A DNA stretch of 50,961 nt from Chloroflexota bacterium. Its GTDB lineage: Bacteria > Chloroflexota > Anaerolineae > Aggregatilineales > Phototrophicaceae. The stretch's first letter is position 1. Every line of letters starts with the position of its first letter. Position numbers and translations under genes: made by a program. The stretch covers positions 328,934-379,894 of the forward strand of contig WTGJ01000020.1 in the NCBI GenBank assembly GCA_011523615.1, written 5' to 3'. Shown piece after piece: positions 16,120 to 24,336 of the stretch. The notes beneath the pieces were generated by a model, which did not search any database, was not told where the DNA came from, and worked only from the letters and a program-made list of their open reading frames with translations.

Positions 16120-17697
16120 TCAGTAGACATCGGGCAAATCATTGAGGAACAAAACGGCATCACCCGTTCGCAGTTCCTGTTGGTACCAAGCCACCGCCTC
16201 CGCCAAACTGCCGACGATGTGCACCTTCTCCTTCGGGAAACCCGCCTCACTCAGCCCCTGGGCGATGGGCAGCGCGCGTTGCTCATCGACCAGGATCACA
16301 TCGGTGGCGTATTGCGCCGCCCACGACCCCAACTGACGATTGGCCGCTGCCTCTTCTGCACCGAGCTCCACCATCCCCGGCGTCACCAACAAGCGCCGCC
16401 CGGTTTCGTGCAGCCCCAGTGTCTGTAATGCGCTGCGCGCACCCAGCGGATTCGTGCTGTAGCCATCATTGAGGATCGTGATCCCCGCTGCCGTCTCCAC
16501 TTTTTCCAGGCGACTCTCGATCGCTTGCAGTTGGCTCGCGCGCCAGGCAATTTCTTCCAGGGAGATGCCGAAATGTCGGGCGGCGGCGCTGGCCAACAAG
16601 AGATTCGTGACGTTGTGAGTGCCATAGAGTTGCGTCTTCAGCCAGGCACTCTCACCCGTTTCTCGGTCGTTCAGGCAAAAAGCAAGACCCGCCAACGTTT
16701 CCTGCACATCGCTGGCCACGAAGCGCACCGCTTCAGGAGCGTCGACAGCCTGGCTTATGGCGATGCGCCGTTGCGGGTGGCTGCGTCGCCAAAAGCCTTC
16801 CCTCACCCACTCACTGTCCCAATTGTAGATCGCCAAACCAGCTTCCGGCAGCGCATCGACCAGCTCGAATTTCGCTTGTTGCGTCGCTTCCAGCGAACCA
16901 AAGCGTTCCAGGTGTTGTGGGCCGATGTCAATCAAGATGGCGATCTGCGGCTGGGCCAATTGGCAAATTTCGGCAATTTCGCCCCGACGGTAAGCCCCCA
17001 TCTCCACGAGGAAGGTATCGATGGAGTGATCATCGTGCAGGTCCTGGTTGATCGCCAGAGTGACGCCCATCAGGGTGTTGTAGCTTTTCGGGGTGGCGTA
17101 GACCCGCCGCCGGCCATCGAGCAAGCCAGCGAGGAAATGTTTCGTGCTCGTTTTCCCCCAACTCCCCGTGATCCCCACCACCGTCGGTTGCAACTGGGCG
17201 AGCACCGCCGCCGCCCGTTTCCGATAGCTGCGGCGGATGAGCGCCTCGATGGGTTCTGCGATTCGGTTCGCCGCCGCCAGCCAGATCGGTGCCGCGGCAA
17301 ACATCACCGCGCCCATCGCCGTGTGCAGCGCTTCGCCCGTATGAATCAGCAAGCCAAAGCACAATGCCACCAGCGTGATCACGGTGCCGGTCAGCAGCAG
17401 CAAACGCCAGAGTCGCGCCGTCCAGCGCAGCGGGGTTTTTCGGGCAACCCGCTCCGGCAAAGGAGACACCGCCAAAATTGCCGCGAGGACATGTACGATG
17501 GCCGCCTCCGTCAGCAATACGGCCAAAAGCGCAATCGCAGCAGCGCGGACCGGGAACAACCTTTTTTGCCAGATCGCCCATAAAAAACGGCGGCTCTCAT
17601 ACGCTTCCTGCTGCAAATACAGGGCCAGCTGCCGACAGCGCCAAATGCTACCGATCCACCAGATGAGCGGTACCAGCGACCAGGCGATATCGTTCAT
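16120..17697 (-). CDS. Membrane-anchored MurF-like Mur ligase
   Basis: A 525-residue ATP-dependent amide ligase of the Mur family. Walker A is GITGSWGKTST (about 175-185). The MurF-type stretches VEMGAYRRGEIAEICQLAQP and IGPQHLERFGSLEATQQAK follow, then GTHNVTNLLLASAAA and NDGYSTNPLGARSAL, and the C-terminal ligase domain. Closest resemblance is MurF (UDP-MurNAc-tripeptide:D-Ala-D-Ala ligase). However, the usual N-terminal UDP-substrate domain of about 90 residues is missing, and residues 1-165 instead hold about four hydrophobic helices (5-20, 52-75, 98-118, 127-143). A lipid-linked or membrane-bound acceptor is therefore likely (inference). ATG 17697 overlaps the upstream hydrolase stop as ATGA. 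Confidence 0.85.
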   Translation of the reverse strand: MNDIAWSLVPLIWWIGSIWRCRQLALYLQQEAYESRRFLWAIWQKRLFPVRAAAIALLAVLLTEAAIVHVLAAILAVSPLPERVARKTPLRWTARLWRLLLLTGTVITLVALCFGLLIHTGEALHTAMGAVMFAAAPIWLAAANRIAEPIEALIRRSYRKRAAAVLAQLQPTVVGITGSWGKTSTKHFLAGLLDGRRRVYATPKSYNTLMGVTLAINQDLHDDHSIDTFLVEMGAYRRGEIAEICQLAQPQIAILIDIGPQHLERFGSLEATQQAKFELVDALPEAGLAIYNWDSEWVREGFWRRSHPQRRIAISQAVDAPEAVRFVASDVQETLAGLAFCLNDRETGESAWLKTQLYGTHNVTNLLLASAAARHFGISLEEIAWRASQLQAIESRLEKVETAAGITILNDGYSTNPLGARSALQTLGLHETGRRLLVTPGMVELGAEEAAANRQLGSWAAQYATDVILVDEQRALPIAQGLSEAGFPKEKVHIVGSLAEAVAWYQQELRTGDAVLFLNDLPDVY

Positions 17698-18545
17698 CGC
17701 TCTTCCGTGAAAAAGTAGCGCAAGATATGCCCGGTTTCGCTCCACCGCTCGAGGAAGGCATAATGCCCCGCGCCCGGGAAGACATGCAGGCCCGCATCCG
17801 GAATCGTGCGGGCCAGCAGCTCTCCTTGCCAGCGCGGCGTCGCCTCGTCTCGTTCACCCCAGAGCAACAAAGTCGGCGACTGGATGTTCGCCGCCGTTTC
17901 TGCCAAGTCCTCGGCGAGGACGCGCACCAGGGTGGCACGCATCACCCCCTGGGCAGCGCGGTAATCGGCCGAGCCAAAGTGCGCCGCCGCCCAATCGCTC
18001 AACGTTTGCGCCGCATTCGCGAAGCCCAGGCGCTGCAGCAGCCCACGGGTCGACCGAATGGCTTGCGTCCGCCAACGTACGAGCCCTGTTGGCGAGCGGC
18101 GTATCCCGGCGCTGCTCAGCAAAGCCAGCTTGCCAATGCGATCGGGCTGTGCCGCCGCCAGGACCATCGCCACACTCCCCCCAAAAGAATGCCCGACCAA
18201 GTGGAGACGCGTCAAAGCCAGCTGGTCCAAGAATTCGGCCACGAATCGAGCATAATCGCCCACAGACCAGGCTTCGTTCGGGGCAGCTGTTTCGCCAAAA
18301 CCCGGCAAATCCAGGGCGAACACCTGGAAACCGGCTTCGCCCAGTGTGGCTGCCAGCGGCCAGAGGACGCTGCTGTCGCCGCCCCAGCCATGCAGGAAAA
18401 GGATGGATTCTCCTTGCCCACTTTGCCCGGTTTGCAACCAATGGGTGCGCAAAGACTGGATCGATGCTTCATGGCAACTGGGTTCAGGATGCTGCATCCC
18501 CGTCGCACTCTGCGTCGCACTTTGCGAATGGCCGGGCCGTGTCAA
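17694..18545 (-). CDS. Alpha/beta hydrolase of the MurA/MurF-like operon
   Basis: A 283-residue single-domain alpha/beta hydrolase: oxyanion HGWGG, nucleophile elbow GHSFGG, acid in WGERDEATP and catalytic histidine in PGAGHYAFLE. It fits esterase, C-C hydrolase or haloalkane dehalogenase-like roles; the substrate is unknown. The frame opens with TTG at 18545 after AAGGGGAAG; ATG at 18497 (MQHPEP) after GACGGGG is an alternative. It is 15 bases downstream of the MurA-like gene and overlaps the MurF-like gene by four bases, so its substrate is probably an intermediate or product of those two enzymes. Confidence 0.88.
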   Translation of the reverse strand: MTRPGHSQSATQSATGMQHPEPSCHEASIQSLRTHWLQTGQSGQGESILFLHGWGGDSSVLWPLAATLGEAGFQVFALDLPGFGETAAPNEAWSVGDYARFVAEFLDQLALTRLHLVGHSFGGSVAMVLAAAQPDRIGKLALLSSAGIRRSPTGLVRWRTQAIRSTRGLLQRLGFANAAQTLSDWAAAHFGSADYRAAQGVMRATLVRVLAEDLAETAANIQSPTLLLWGERDEATPRWQGELLARTIPDAGLHVFPGAGHYAFLERWSETGHILRYFFTEER

Positions 18546-18560
18546 CCCACACTTCCCCTT

Positions 18561-19832
18561 TCATTCCTGCTCGATGTCTGCTCCCAAGGCCGTCAACTGA
18601 TCCAGGGTGCCGGCAAACTGCTGTTCGATGACTTGAGCGTTATCCATCACCGTTTCTCCCTGCGCGATCAATGCCGCCGCCACCATCCCCAAGCCCGCTC
18701 GGATATCGGGTGAATCCAGGTACACGCCATGCAATGCTTGCGCCCCTACCACCAGAGCGCGGTGCGGGTCACACAATACAATTTGCGCGCCCATCGCATT
18801 CAGCCGATCGACGAAAAAAAGGTGGTTATCGTACAAGCGCTCGTGGATCAACGTGCTCCGCGGCAACTGGGTGGCGATGACGGTAGCGATGGCCACCAGG
18901 TCCGAAGGGAAGCCGGGCCAGGTGGAGGTCTCGATCTCCGTGTCGATGTCTTCCTCTCGCAGGCTGGCAGCAGGGCTTTCCTGCCGCGGGACGATCAGCT
19001 CTTCATCCGCCAGGTGCATCTGCAAGCCAAGTTGCGCAAAGACCTGGGCGATCATGCGCATGTCCGCGCTGCGCACCAACGGCATTCGGACTTCACCGCC
19101 GCTCAAGGCAGCGATCGCCGCCACGCTCCCCGCCTCGATGTGATCGGGACCGACGGTGGCCCTGGCCCCGCCGAGCGCACGCTTCCCCCAAATCACCAGG
19201 CGATTCGTGCCCAGCCCTTCGATCTCCGCCCCCATTTGCCCGAGCAAGCGGCCCAACTCCTGGATGTGTGGCTCACAGGCGGCGTTTTCCAGCGTGGTCT
19301 TTTCGCCCAATTGGGCTGCCAGCATCAAGAGCAGCGCCGTGCCGGTGACGCTCGGCTCGTTCAAAATCAAACTGTGCTCTGCCCAATGGCGCCGCCGCAG
19401 CCATATCTGACCGCCCGCCGCTTCTTCCACCAATCCCAACTCCCGCAGCGCAGCCAAATGAGTACGGATCCGCCGCAGCGGCAAATCCAGCTCGATGCAG
19501 ACCCGCTCGTGATTGCACAGGAGCGGAGCGAGAAACAACAATGTGCCCGCATAACGTTCGCTGGCGTATCTCGGTAAGGTCTGGCTGGACCAATGACCGC
19601 CGCGGATTTCGGCCATCATCGCCCCGTCATCGCTGTGCCATTGGATGTGGCAACCCAACCCGGAGGCGGTTTCCAACATGGCGAAGGTGTGGGTCGTAGG
19701 GGGCAAGTTTTGCAGCTGCACCGTCGATTGACTCAGGAGGCTGCCCGCCAACAGGGCGACCGCCGCGTTGGTATTGCCCGCTGGCCGATATTCGCCCATC
19801 AGAGGCGTTCCGCCTTGAATTCGCAAGCGCAT
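18561..19832 (-). CDS. MurA-like enolpyruvyl transferase paralogue lacking catalytic Lys/Cys
   Basis: A 423-residue protein with the inside-out alpha/beta barrel of MurA (UDP-GlcNAc enolpyruvyl transferase) along its length. QLGEKTTLENAACEPHIQELG, GLGTNRLVIWG, GPDHIEAGSVAAIAALSGG, WPGFPSDLVAIA (Asp311) and DIRAGLGMVAAAL (Arg378) all match MurA blocks. The N-terminal SGAKNAA block reads PAGNTNAA, so the residue matching E. coli Lys22 is Thr21. The flexible loop GGCTIGARP with Cys115 is replaced by IELDLPLRRIR (about 113-123). Loss of both makes standard MurA activity doubtful. It is the first gene of the operon, divergent from the GH13 gene. Start ATG 19832 has no strong ribosome site. Confidence 0.85.
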   Translation of the reverse strand: MRLRIQGGTPLMGEYRPAGNTNAAVALLAGSLLSQSTVQLQNLPPTTHTFAMLETASGLGCHIQWHSDDGAMMAEIRGGHWSSQTLPRYASERYAGTLLFLAPLLCNHERVCIELDLPLRRIRTHLAALRELGLVEEAAGGQIWLRRRHWAEHSLILNEPSVTGTALLLMLAAQLGEKTTLENAACEPHIQELGRLLGQMGAEIEGLGTNRLVIWGKRALGGARATVGPDHIEAGSVAAIAALSGGEVRMPLVRSADMRMIAQVFAQLGLQMHLADEELIVPRQESPAASLREEDIDTEIETSTWPGFPSDLVAIATVIATQLPRSTLIHERLYDNHLFFVDRLNAMGAQIVLCDPHRALVVGAQALHGVYLDSPDIRAGLGMVAAALIAQGETVMDNAQVIEQQFAGTLDQLTALGADIEQE

Positions 19833-19893
19833 ATGCGGAGTTTTCTGCCTTTGCCAAACCTATCGCAGCATACCACCAGCCAGCCCAGCGCGC

Positions 19894-19899
19894 TATGAT
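19894..19899 (+). promoter_or_regulatory. Possible -10 box for the GH13 gene
   Basis: TATGAT ends 31 bases before ATG 19931. It overlaps an in-frame ATG at 19895, which argues against that upstream start. The -35 region is poor. Confidence 0.3.
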
Positions 19900-19930
19900 G
19901 GAGGCTGGTGCCGGCCCTCTCAGCGAGCCT

Positions 19931-21376
19931 ATGTCATTACCTCCCGCCGCAGCGATCTATGAAATCAACACCTGGGTTTGGCTGAATACGTTGAGCGCGC
20001 AAACCGGCCAAACCATCACCTTAGAAAACGTACCCGACAGCGAGTTGGATCGCATCGCCCGTTTGTACGTCGCTGCAGTCTGGTTGATGGGCGTCTGGTA
20101 CCGCAGCCCCGCCGGGCGCAACTCCGCTTTGAATTACCTCCATGAATATCGCGGCGCTTTGCCCGATATCGAAGAACAGGATGTCGTCGGCTCCGCTTAT
20201 GCCATCGGCGATTACCAGGTCGATGAACGCCTGGGGGGAGCGCCGGGCCTCGCCCATTTGCGCGAACGATTGCGCAGCAAGGGCATCCGCCTCATCCTCG
20301 ATTTTGTCCCCAATCATGTCGCGCTGGACCATCCCTGGATCGAGCAGGAGCCACAGCTCTTCGTACGAGGGGATGCCGAAAGCGCCGCCGCTCAGCCGGA
20401 TCGCTTCGTCGCGGTGCACGATCGCCACGGTCAACGCTATTTCGTGGCCCACGGGCGTGACCCTTACTTCCCCAGCTGGGTCGACACCGCTCAACTCAAT
20501 GCCTTCGCACCGGAATACCGCGCCGCCGCAGAAGAGACGCTGGCTCACATCGCCCGCCAATGCGACGGCGTCCGCTGTGATATGGCGATGCTGTTACTCA
20601 ACGACGTGTTTGCCAACACCTGGGGGCAGCAAATCCCCCAACCTCGTCCCCGAGATGAATTCTGGCCGCCGCTCATCCAGGCCATCCGCCGCGAACACCC
20701 AGATTTTACTTTCCTGGCAGAAGTGTATTGGGACCTCGAAAAAACCCTGCTCAGCCAGGGTTTCGACCTGTGTTATCACAAAAACTTATATGACCGCATC
20801 ATGCAATGGGATGGCGACGGTCTGCGTGCTCTATTGCAAATGCGACCGAGCAACCAAATCCGCCTGTTGAATTTCCTCGAGAATCATGACGAACCACGCG
20901 TCATGGAACGCCTGGGCCGAGCGAAGCAAATGGCCGCGGCGACCCTCATCACCACCATCCCTTCGGCCATCCTGCTGCATGATGGCCAGCTTGCCGGCCG
21001 CCGCATCAAATTGCCGGTGCAGATTTCTCGCCAACCCGACGAGCTGCTGGATCTCGAACTCTACGCCTTTTATGAACGGCTGCTGCGTGAGCGGAGCCAC
21101 GAAGTGTACCGCCAGGGCGAATGGCAATTGCTCCCGATCACCCACCCCCTTTGTTGTTTCTCCTGGCAATATGGGGAGGATTGGCGCCTCATCGCCGTGA
21201 ACTTCAGCGACCAGCCGGTCGATCAGCTGGTTTCTGTCCCCATCCTGGGCGACGCTCGAGTCACCGATCCACTCGCGCTCAAAGTACGATGCAAGCAGGT
21301 GAACGGCGGGATCCTGGCGTTGTCGCTGGCACCCTATGGTGTCGAAATCTGGAAACCGCTCAACGAGCGCGATTGA
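19931..21376 (+). CDS. GH13 alpha-amylase family glycoside hydrolase (short form)
   Basis: A 481-residue (beta/alpha)8 enzyme of the alpha-amylase family. The four conserved regions are present: DFVPNH (about 124-129), GVRCDMAML with nucleophile Asp217, FLAEVYW with general acid Glu264, and ENHDEPR with His319 and Asp320. It acts on alpha-glucosidic bonds by a retaining mechanism. There is no signal peptide, so it is cytoplasmic, and the B domain is short with a small C-terminal beta domain. Specificity cannot be read. The 3' end overlaps the convergent Elp3 gene by 43 bases. ATG 19931 (MSLPPAAAIYEIN) was chosen because the family's first strand begins at YEIN. Confidence 0.9.
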   Translation: MSLPPAAAIYEINTWVWLNTLSAQTGQTITLENVPDSELDRIARLYVAAVWLMGVWYRSPAGRNSALNYLHEYRGALPDIEEQDVVGSAYAIGDYQVDERLGGAPGLAHLRERLRSKGIRLILDFVPNHVALDHPWIEQEPQLFVRGDAESAAAQPDRFVAVHDRHGQRYFVAHGRDPYFPSWVDTAQLNAFAPEYRAAAEETLAHIARQCDGVRCDMAMLLLNDVFANTWGQQIPQPRPRDEFWPPLIQAIRREHPDFTFLAEVYWDLEKTLLSQGFDLCYHKNLYDRIMQWDGDGLRALLQMRPSNQIRLLNFLENHDEPRVMERLGRAKQMAAATLITTIPSAILLHDGQLAGRRIKLPVQISRQPDELLDLELYAFYERLLRERSHEVYRQGEWQLLPITHPLCCFSWQYGEDWRLIAVNFSDQPVDQLVSVPILGDARVTDPLALKVRCKQVNGGILALSLAPYGVEIWKPLNERD

Positions 21377-23199
21377 TACAATTCCCCATCGGTGAATCCC
21401 AGCCGCCGGTAATAGCCGCGCGTACCCATGGCTGAAATCACCGCCAAACGATCGTAGCCTGCCGCTGCCGCGATGGCCAGACAGCGTTCGATGAGTTGCC
21501 GGCCGAGGCCGCGGTGTTGCGCTTCTTCGCCGGCGGCTGCCCCGATCGCCAGGGACTGTCCGTAAATGTGCACTTCGCGGATGATCGCCGAAGCGCGCAA
21601 TTCCTCGAGCAAAGCTTCCTCCGCTGGCAAAGCCAGGCGAGCAAAGCCCGCGATGGCCCGTTCTGGCGTGATCCATTGCAAGAACACCTCTTCGCCGCTG
21701 CTCGTCGCGTAACGCTGTTCATCCATCCGCAGATCGACTTCGCTCAAGTTTTGAAAACGCACCTCGCGCGCCCGTATGTCCCCGCTGCTCAAGCCCCTGC
21801 GCGCCATTTCTTGATCCACCAACTGGCGGAAATTGGTCAATTGATTGCCATCCACGATATAGGGCGATGGGATGTCACGAACCACGCGGGTCAGCCGACA
21901 GTATTCCGGTGTGCGTACAAAGCATTCCACCAACGTTTCCAGGAGTTCTTCATGCGTGTAGGGCAGCCAATCACCCCGTTGGTAGACCTGCATCAGCTCC
22001 GCGCTTTCCAGCAGAGAGCAAGGATAAATTTTCAGCTCATCCGGCCGGAAATCAGCATCGGCGAACATCTTGTCATAATCGCTGACATCCGCTTCGGGGG
22101 AAGAGCCGAACAGGTTAGGCATCCAATGTGCATGAATCTTGAAACCCATCTGCCGCAACAGGCGCAGGGCATATCGCGTGGCCGCCACATCATGACCCCG
22201 GCGATTGACCCGCAAGACCTCATCGTTCAAACTTTGGAAGCCGATCTGCACCTTGGTGCCCCCCAGGCGACGGATGCGGATCACTTCCTCAGCGCTGATG
22301 TGATCGGGCCGCGTCTCCACGACCAATCCCACACAACGGCAGGCCGCCGCCTCATTGGCACGCTGCCCTTCTACCAGCTCTTCCCATGTCGCGAATTCAT
22401 CGAGCGGGCTCCGCTCACCGCCTTGCTCCCGCAACATTCGTGCCCGTTCTTCCGCGCATTGCCATTCCGCGCGAAAGATTTCGCGGACGACCTGATTGTA
22501 GGGCCGCGATAGATCACTGCCGTGAATCTGGATGCGGTGCGGGTCCGGCGCATTCGGTTGCGCCGCCCGTTCCCAATGCGCCGCCTCCACTGCGGCCCGA
22601 TCATCCCTGCCTTCGCCAAAATCATGCAGGGCATCCAACATCCGCTTGACGAACCAGATTTGGTACGGTTCGGGATAAAAGGACCAGGTGCCGCCCAACA
22701 CGATCAGCTCAATCTTATCTGTCGGGTGGCCGGTGGCGTAATAGGTTTGCAGGCGGGTGTAAGTCTGCAGATACGGATCGAAATGGTTCTGCTCGGCGCG
22801 TTGAGCGCCCGGTTCATCGGCCAAATAACTCTTCGGCATGCGGACGTCATTCGGGCAAAAGATGCATTCCCCCGGGCAAGGATAGGGCTTGGTGAGGACC
22901 GTGACCGGCGTAACCCCCGAACTGGAACGGACCGGTTTGCGGCGCAATCGCTGGATGACCCGTTCGTCGTACGGCGGCAGGCCCTCCTGACCGGCGAACG
23001 CGCGGTACGCTTCGATCAACTCATCGCGGCTGAAGATGCCTGCCCCAGCTCGTGGATACTGTCGCAACAGGCGATCGAGTTGCGGGCGCGTCATTTCGTC
23101 GCGCGTCGCCACTGCGCTCAATATGGGCAACAGTTCAGCCCGATGCCGCGCCAGATCCAGCGCTGGCCGGGCCCACCTGGGCCGCCGTTTCGTCTTCAT
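21334..23199 (-). CDS. elp3: Elp3 family radical SAM / GNAT tRNA U34 carboxymethyltransferase
   Basis: A 621-residue Elp3. It adds a carboxymethyl group from acetyl-CoA to the wobble uridine of tRNAs using S-adenosylmethionine radical chemistry. The cluster cysteines are in PYPCPGECIFC (Cys108, Cys112, Cys115), followed by the family stretch PNDVRMPKSYLADEPGAQRA, GGTWSFYP and CVGLVVETRPDH. The C-terminal 150 residues are a GNAT acetyl-CoA fold with the QHRGLGRQL pyrophosphate loop. Elp3 is common in archaea and eukaryotes and patchy in bacteria; the Dehalococcoides enzyme is the well-studied bacterial case. No other Elongator subunit is present. It lies 22 bases downstream of sua5. Confidence 0.94.
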   Translation of the reverse strand: MKTKRRPRWARPALDLARHRAELLPILSAVATRDEMTRPQLDRLLRQYPRAGAGIFSRDELIEAYRAFAGQEGLPPYDERVIQRLRRKPVRSSSGVTPVTVLTKPYPCPGECIFCPNDVRMPKSYLADEPGAQRAEQNHFDPYLQTYTRLQTYYATGHPTDKIELIVLGGTWSFYPEPYQIWFVKRMLDALHDFGEGRDDRAAVEAAHWERAAQPNAPDPHRIQIHGSDLSRPYNQVVREIFRAEWQCAEERARMLREQGGERSPLDEFATWEELVEGQRANEAAACRCVGLVVETRPDHISAEEVIRIRRLGGTKVQIGFQSLNDEVLRVNRRGHDVAATRYALRLLRQMGFKIHAHWMPNLFGSSPEADVSDYDKMFADADFRPDELKIYPCSLLESAELMQVYQRGDWLPYTHEELLETLVECFVRTPEYCRLTRVVRDIPSPYIVDGNQLTNFRQLVDQEMARRGLSSGDIRAREVRFQNLSEVDLRMDEQRYATSSGEEVFLQWITPERAIAGFARLALPAEEALLEELRASAIIREVHIYGQSLAIGAAAGEEAQHRGLGRQLIERCLAIAAAAGYDRLAVISAMGTRGYYRRLGFTDGELYQSRSLSGFQISTP

Positions 23200-23221
23200 G
23201 GGAATAGTCTAGCAGGTGCGG

Positions 23222-24277
23222 TCAATCGTCATCGCCGTGCCAACCAATCCGCGCCTTCGCTGCGCGCCGCAGACGATCGTTGATCGCCCGGCCCAGGCCT
23301 GCATCGGGCAGCTCACGCGCCAGGATCACCGCGACTCCTCGCTCATCCAATTCCCTCAGCGCATGATACAACCGCCGGCCACAAGCCGCTGCATCGTCCA
23401 CACTAGCCAGGAAGACAGAAACATCGGCAGCCGCTGCCTGCGCTCGATCTTCGGTCAATGCCAGCCAGCCCACTCGCTGGCCAGCCGCTTGCTGTCTTCG
23501 GCATTCTCGCAACAGTTCAATCGCCGCCTGTGGCCCGCTCGCCAATCGCACTTGAGCCCTGGGCGCGTAATGGGCGGGCAACTGCCCGGGTGAACGCAGT
23601 GGCTTCGCTTCCCCCACGCGGGGCCGCGCTTCGTCCGGTAATATGCTGGCCTCGACGCGACGCAATTGTTCCAGCGTGATCGCTCCCGGCCGAAGGATGC
23701 GCGCCGGTTCCTTGCTGAGGTCCAGCACCGTCGATTCCAGCCCGTAGCCCGTCGGTCCGCCATCGAGCAGGCCTTCGATCCGCCCGGCCAATTCCGCCAG
23801 CACATGCTCCGCTCGCGTGGGGCTGATCCGCCCAAAACGGTTGGCGCTGGGCGCGGCGAGCGGCGCAGCGACGGCCCGCAACAAGGCCAACGCGACCGGA
23901 TGGTCCGGCAGCCGCAAGGCAACCGTATCTCCGCCAGCCGTCACGATGTTCGGAACTCGTTCACTCTTCGGCAATACCAGCGTCAAGGGCCCGGGCCAAA
24001 ACTCCGCCGCCAGGCGATCGGCCAAACGTGGTTTCTCCCGCACCAGCGCATCCATCTGCCCCCGTTCATGGATGTGAACGATCAGCGGATCGTGCAACGG
24101 GCGTTCCTTTGCCACAAAAATCCTGGCGGCCGCGCTTTCATCCAGCGCCAAGGCCGCCAATCCATAGACCGTTTCCGTCGGAAATGCGACCAGCGCACCG
24201 GCGCGCAATGCAGCCGCGGCTTCCTGAATCACCGCCGAATCGCTTGGAAGATTTAACACTTGCCGCAGCCAGGTCAT
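23222..24277 (-). CDS. sua5: Threonylcarbamoyl-AMP synthase, Sua5 type
   Basis: Makes threonylcarbamoyl-adenylate from threonine, bicarbonate and ATP for the t6A37 modification of ANN-decoding tRNAs. The YrdC domain (1-210) has FPTETVYGL (32-40), KERPLHDPLIVH, and SANRFGRISPT with the conserved serine. The stretch PGQLPAHYAP links to a C-terminal Sua5 domain, making 351 residues, the long Sua5 form rather than short TsaC. ATG 24277 opens onto an AT-rich divergent promoter region shared with the S41 peptidase. It lies directly upstream of elp3, another tRNA anticodon-loop enzyme. Confidence 0.93.
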   Translation of the reverse strand: MTWLRQVLNLPSDSAVIQEAAAALRAGALVAFPTETVYGLAALALDESAAARIFVAKERPLHDPLIVHIHERGQMDALVREKPRLADRLAAEFWPGPLTLVLPKSERVPNIVTAGGDTVALRLPDHPVALALLRAVAAPLAAPSANRFGRISPTRAEHVLAELAGRIEGLLDGGPTGYGLESTVLDLSKEPARILRPGAITLEQLRRVEASILPDEARPRVGEAKPLRSPGQLPAHYAPRAQVRLASGPQAAIELLRECRRQQAAGQRVGWLALTEDRAQAAAADVSVFLASVDDAAACGRRLYHALRELDERGVAVILARELPDAGLGRAINDRLRRAAKARIGWHGDDD

Positions 24278-24336
24278 GGTTCAAGACACTTGTCGCATGG
24301 TGTATATTTTAAATGTAATGCATTGAGGGCAATCCG
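24278..24336. promoter_or_regulatory. Divergent AT-rich promoter region (sua5 / S41 peptidase)
   Basis: A 59-base gap whose 24301-24325 stretch is strikingly AT-rich in this GC-rich segment. TATATT at 24303-24308 is a plausible plus-strand -10 with TTCAAG (24280-24285) 17 bases upstream. Minus-strand TAAAAT/ATATAC are candidates for sua5. GAGGG at 24325-24329 is the ribosome site for the peptidase. Confidence 0.45.

Noticed and set aside
16525-17583. A 352-codon open frame antisense to the MurF-like gene
   Set aside because: Arg/His/Gln-rich shadow translation; the opposite strand has clear Mur ligase motifs.
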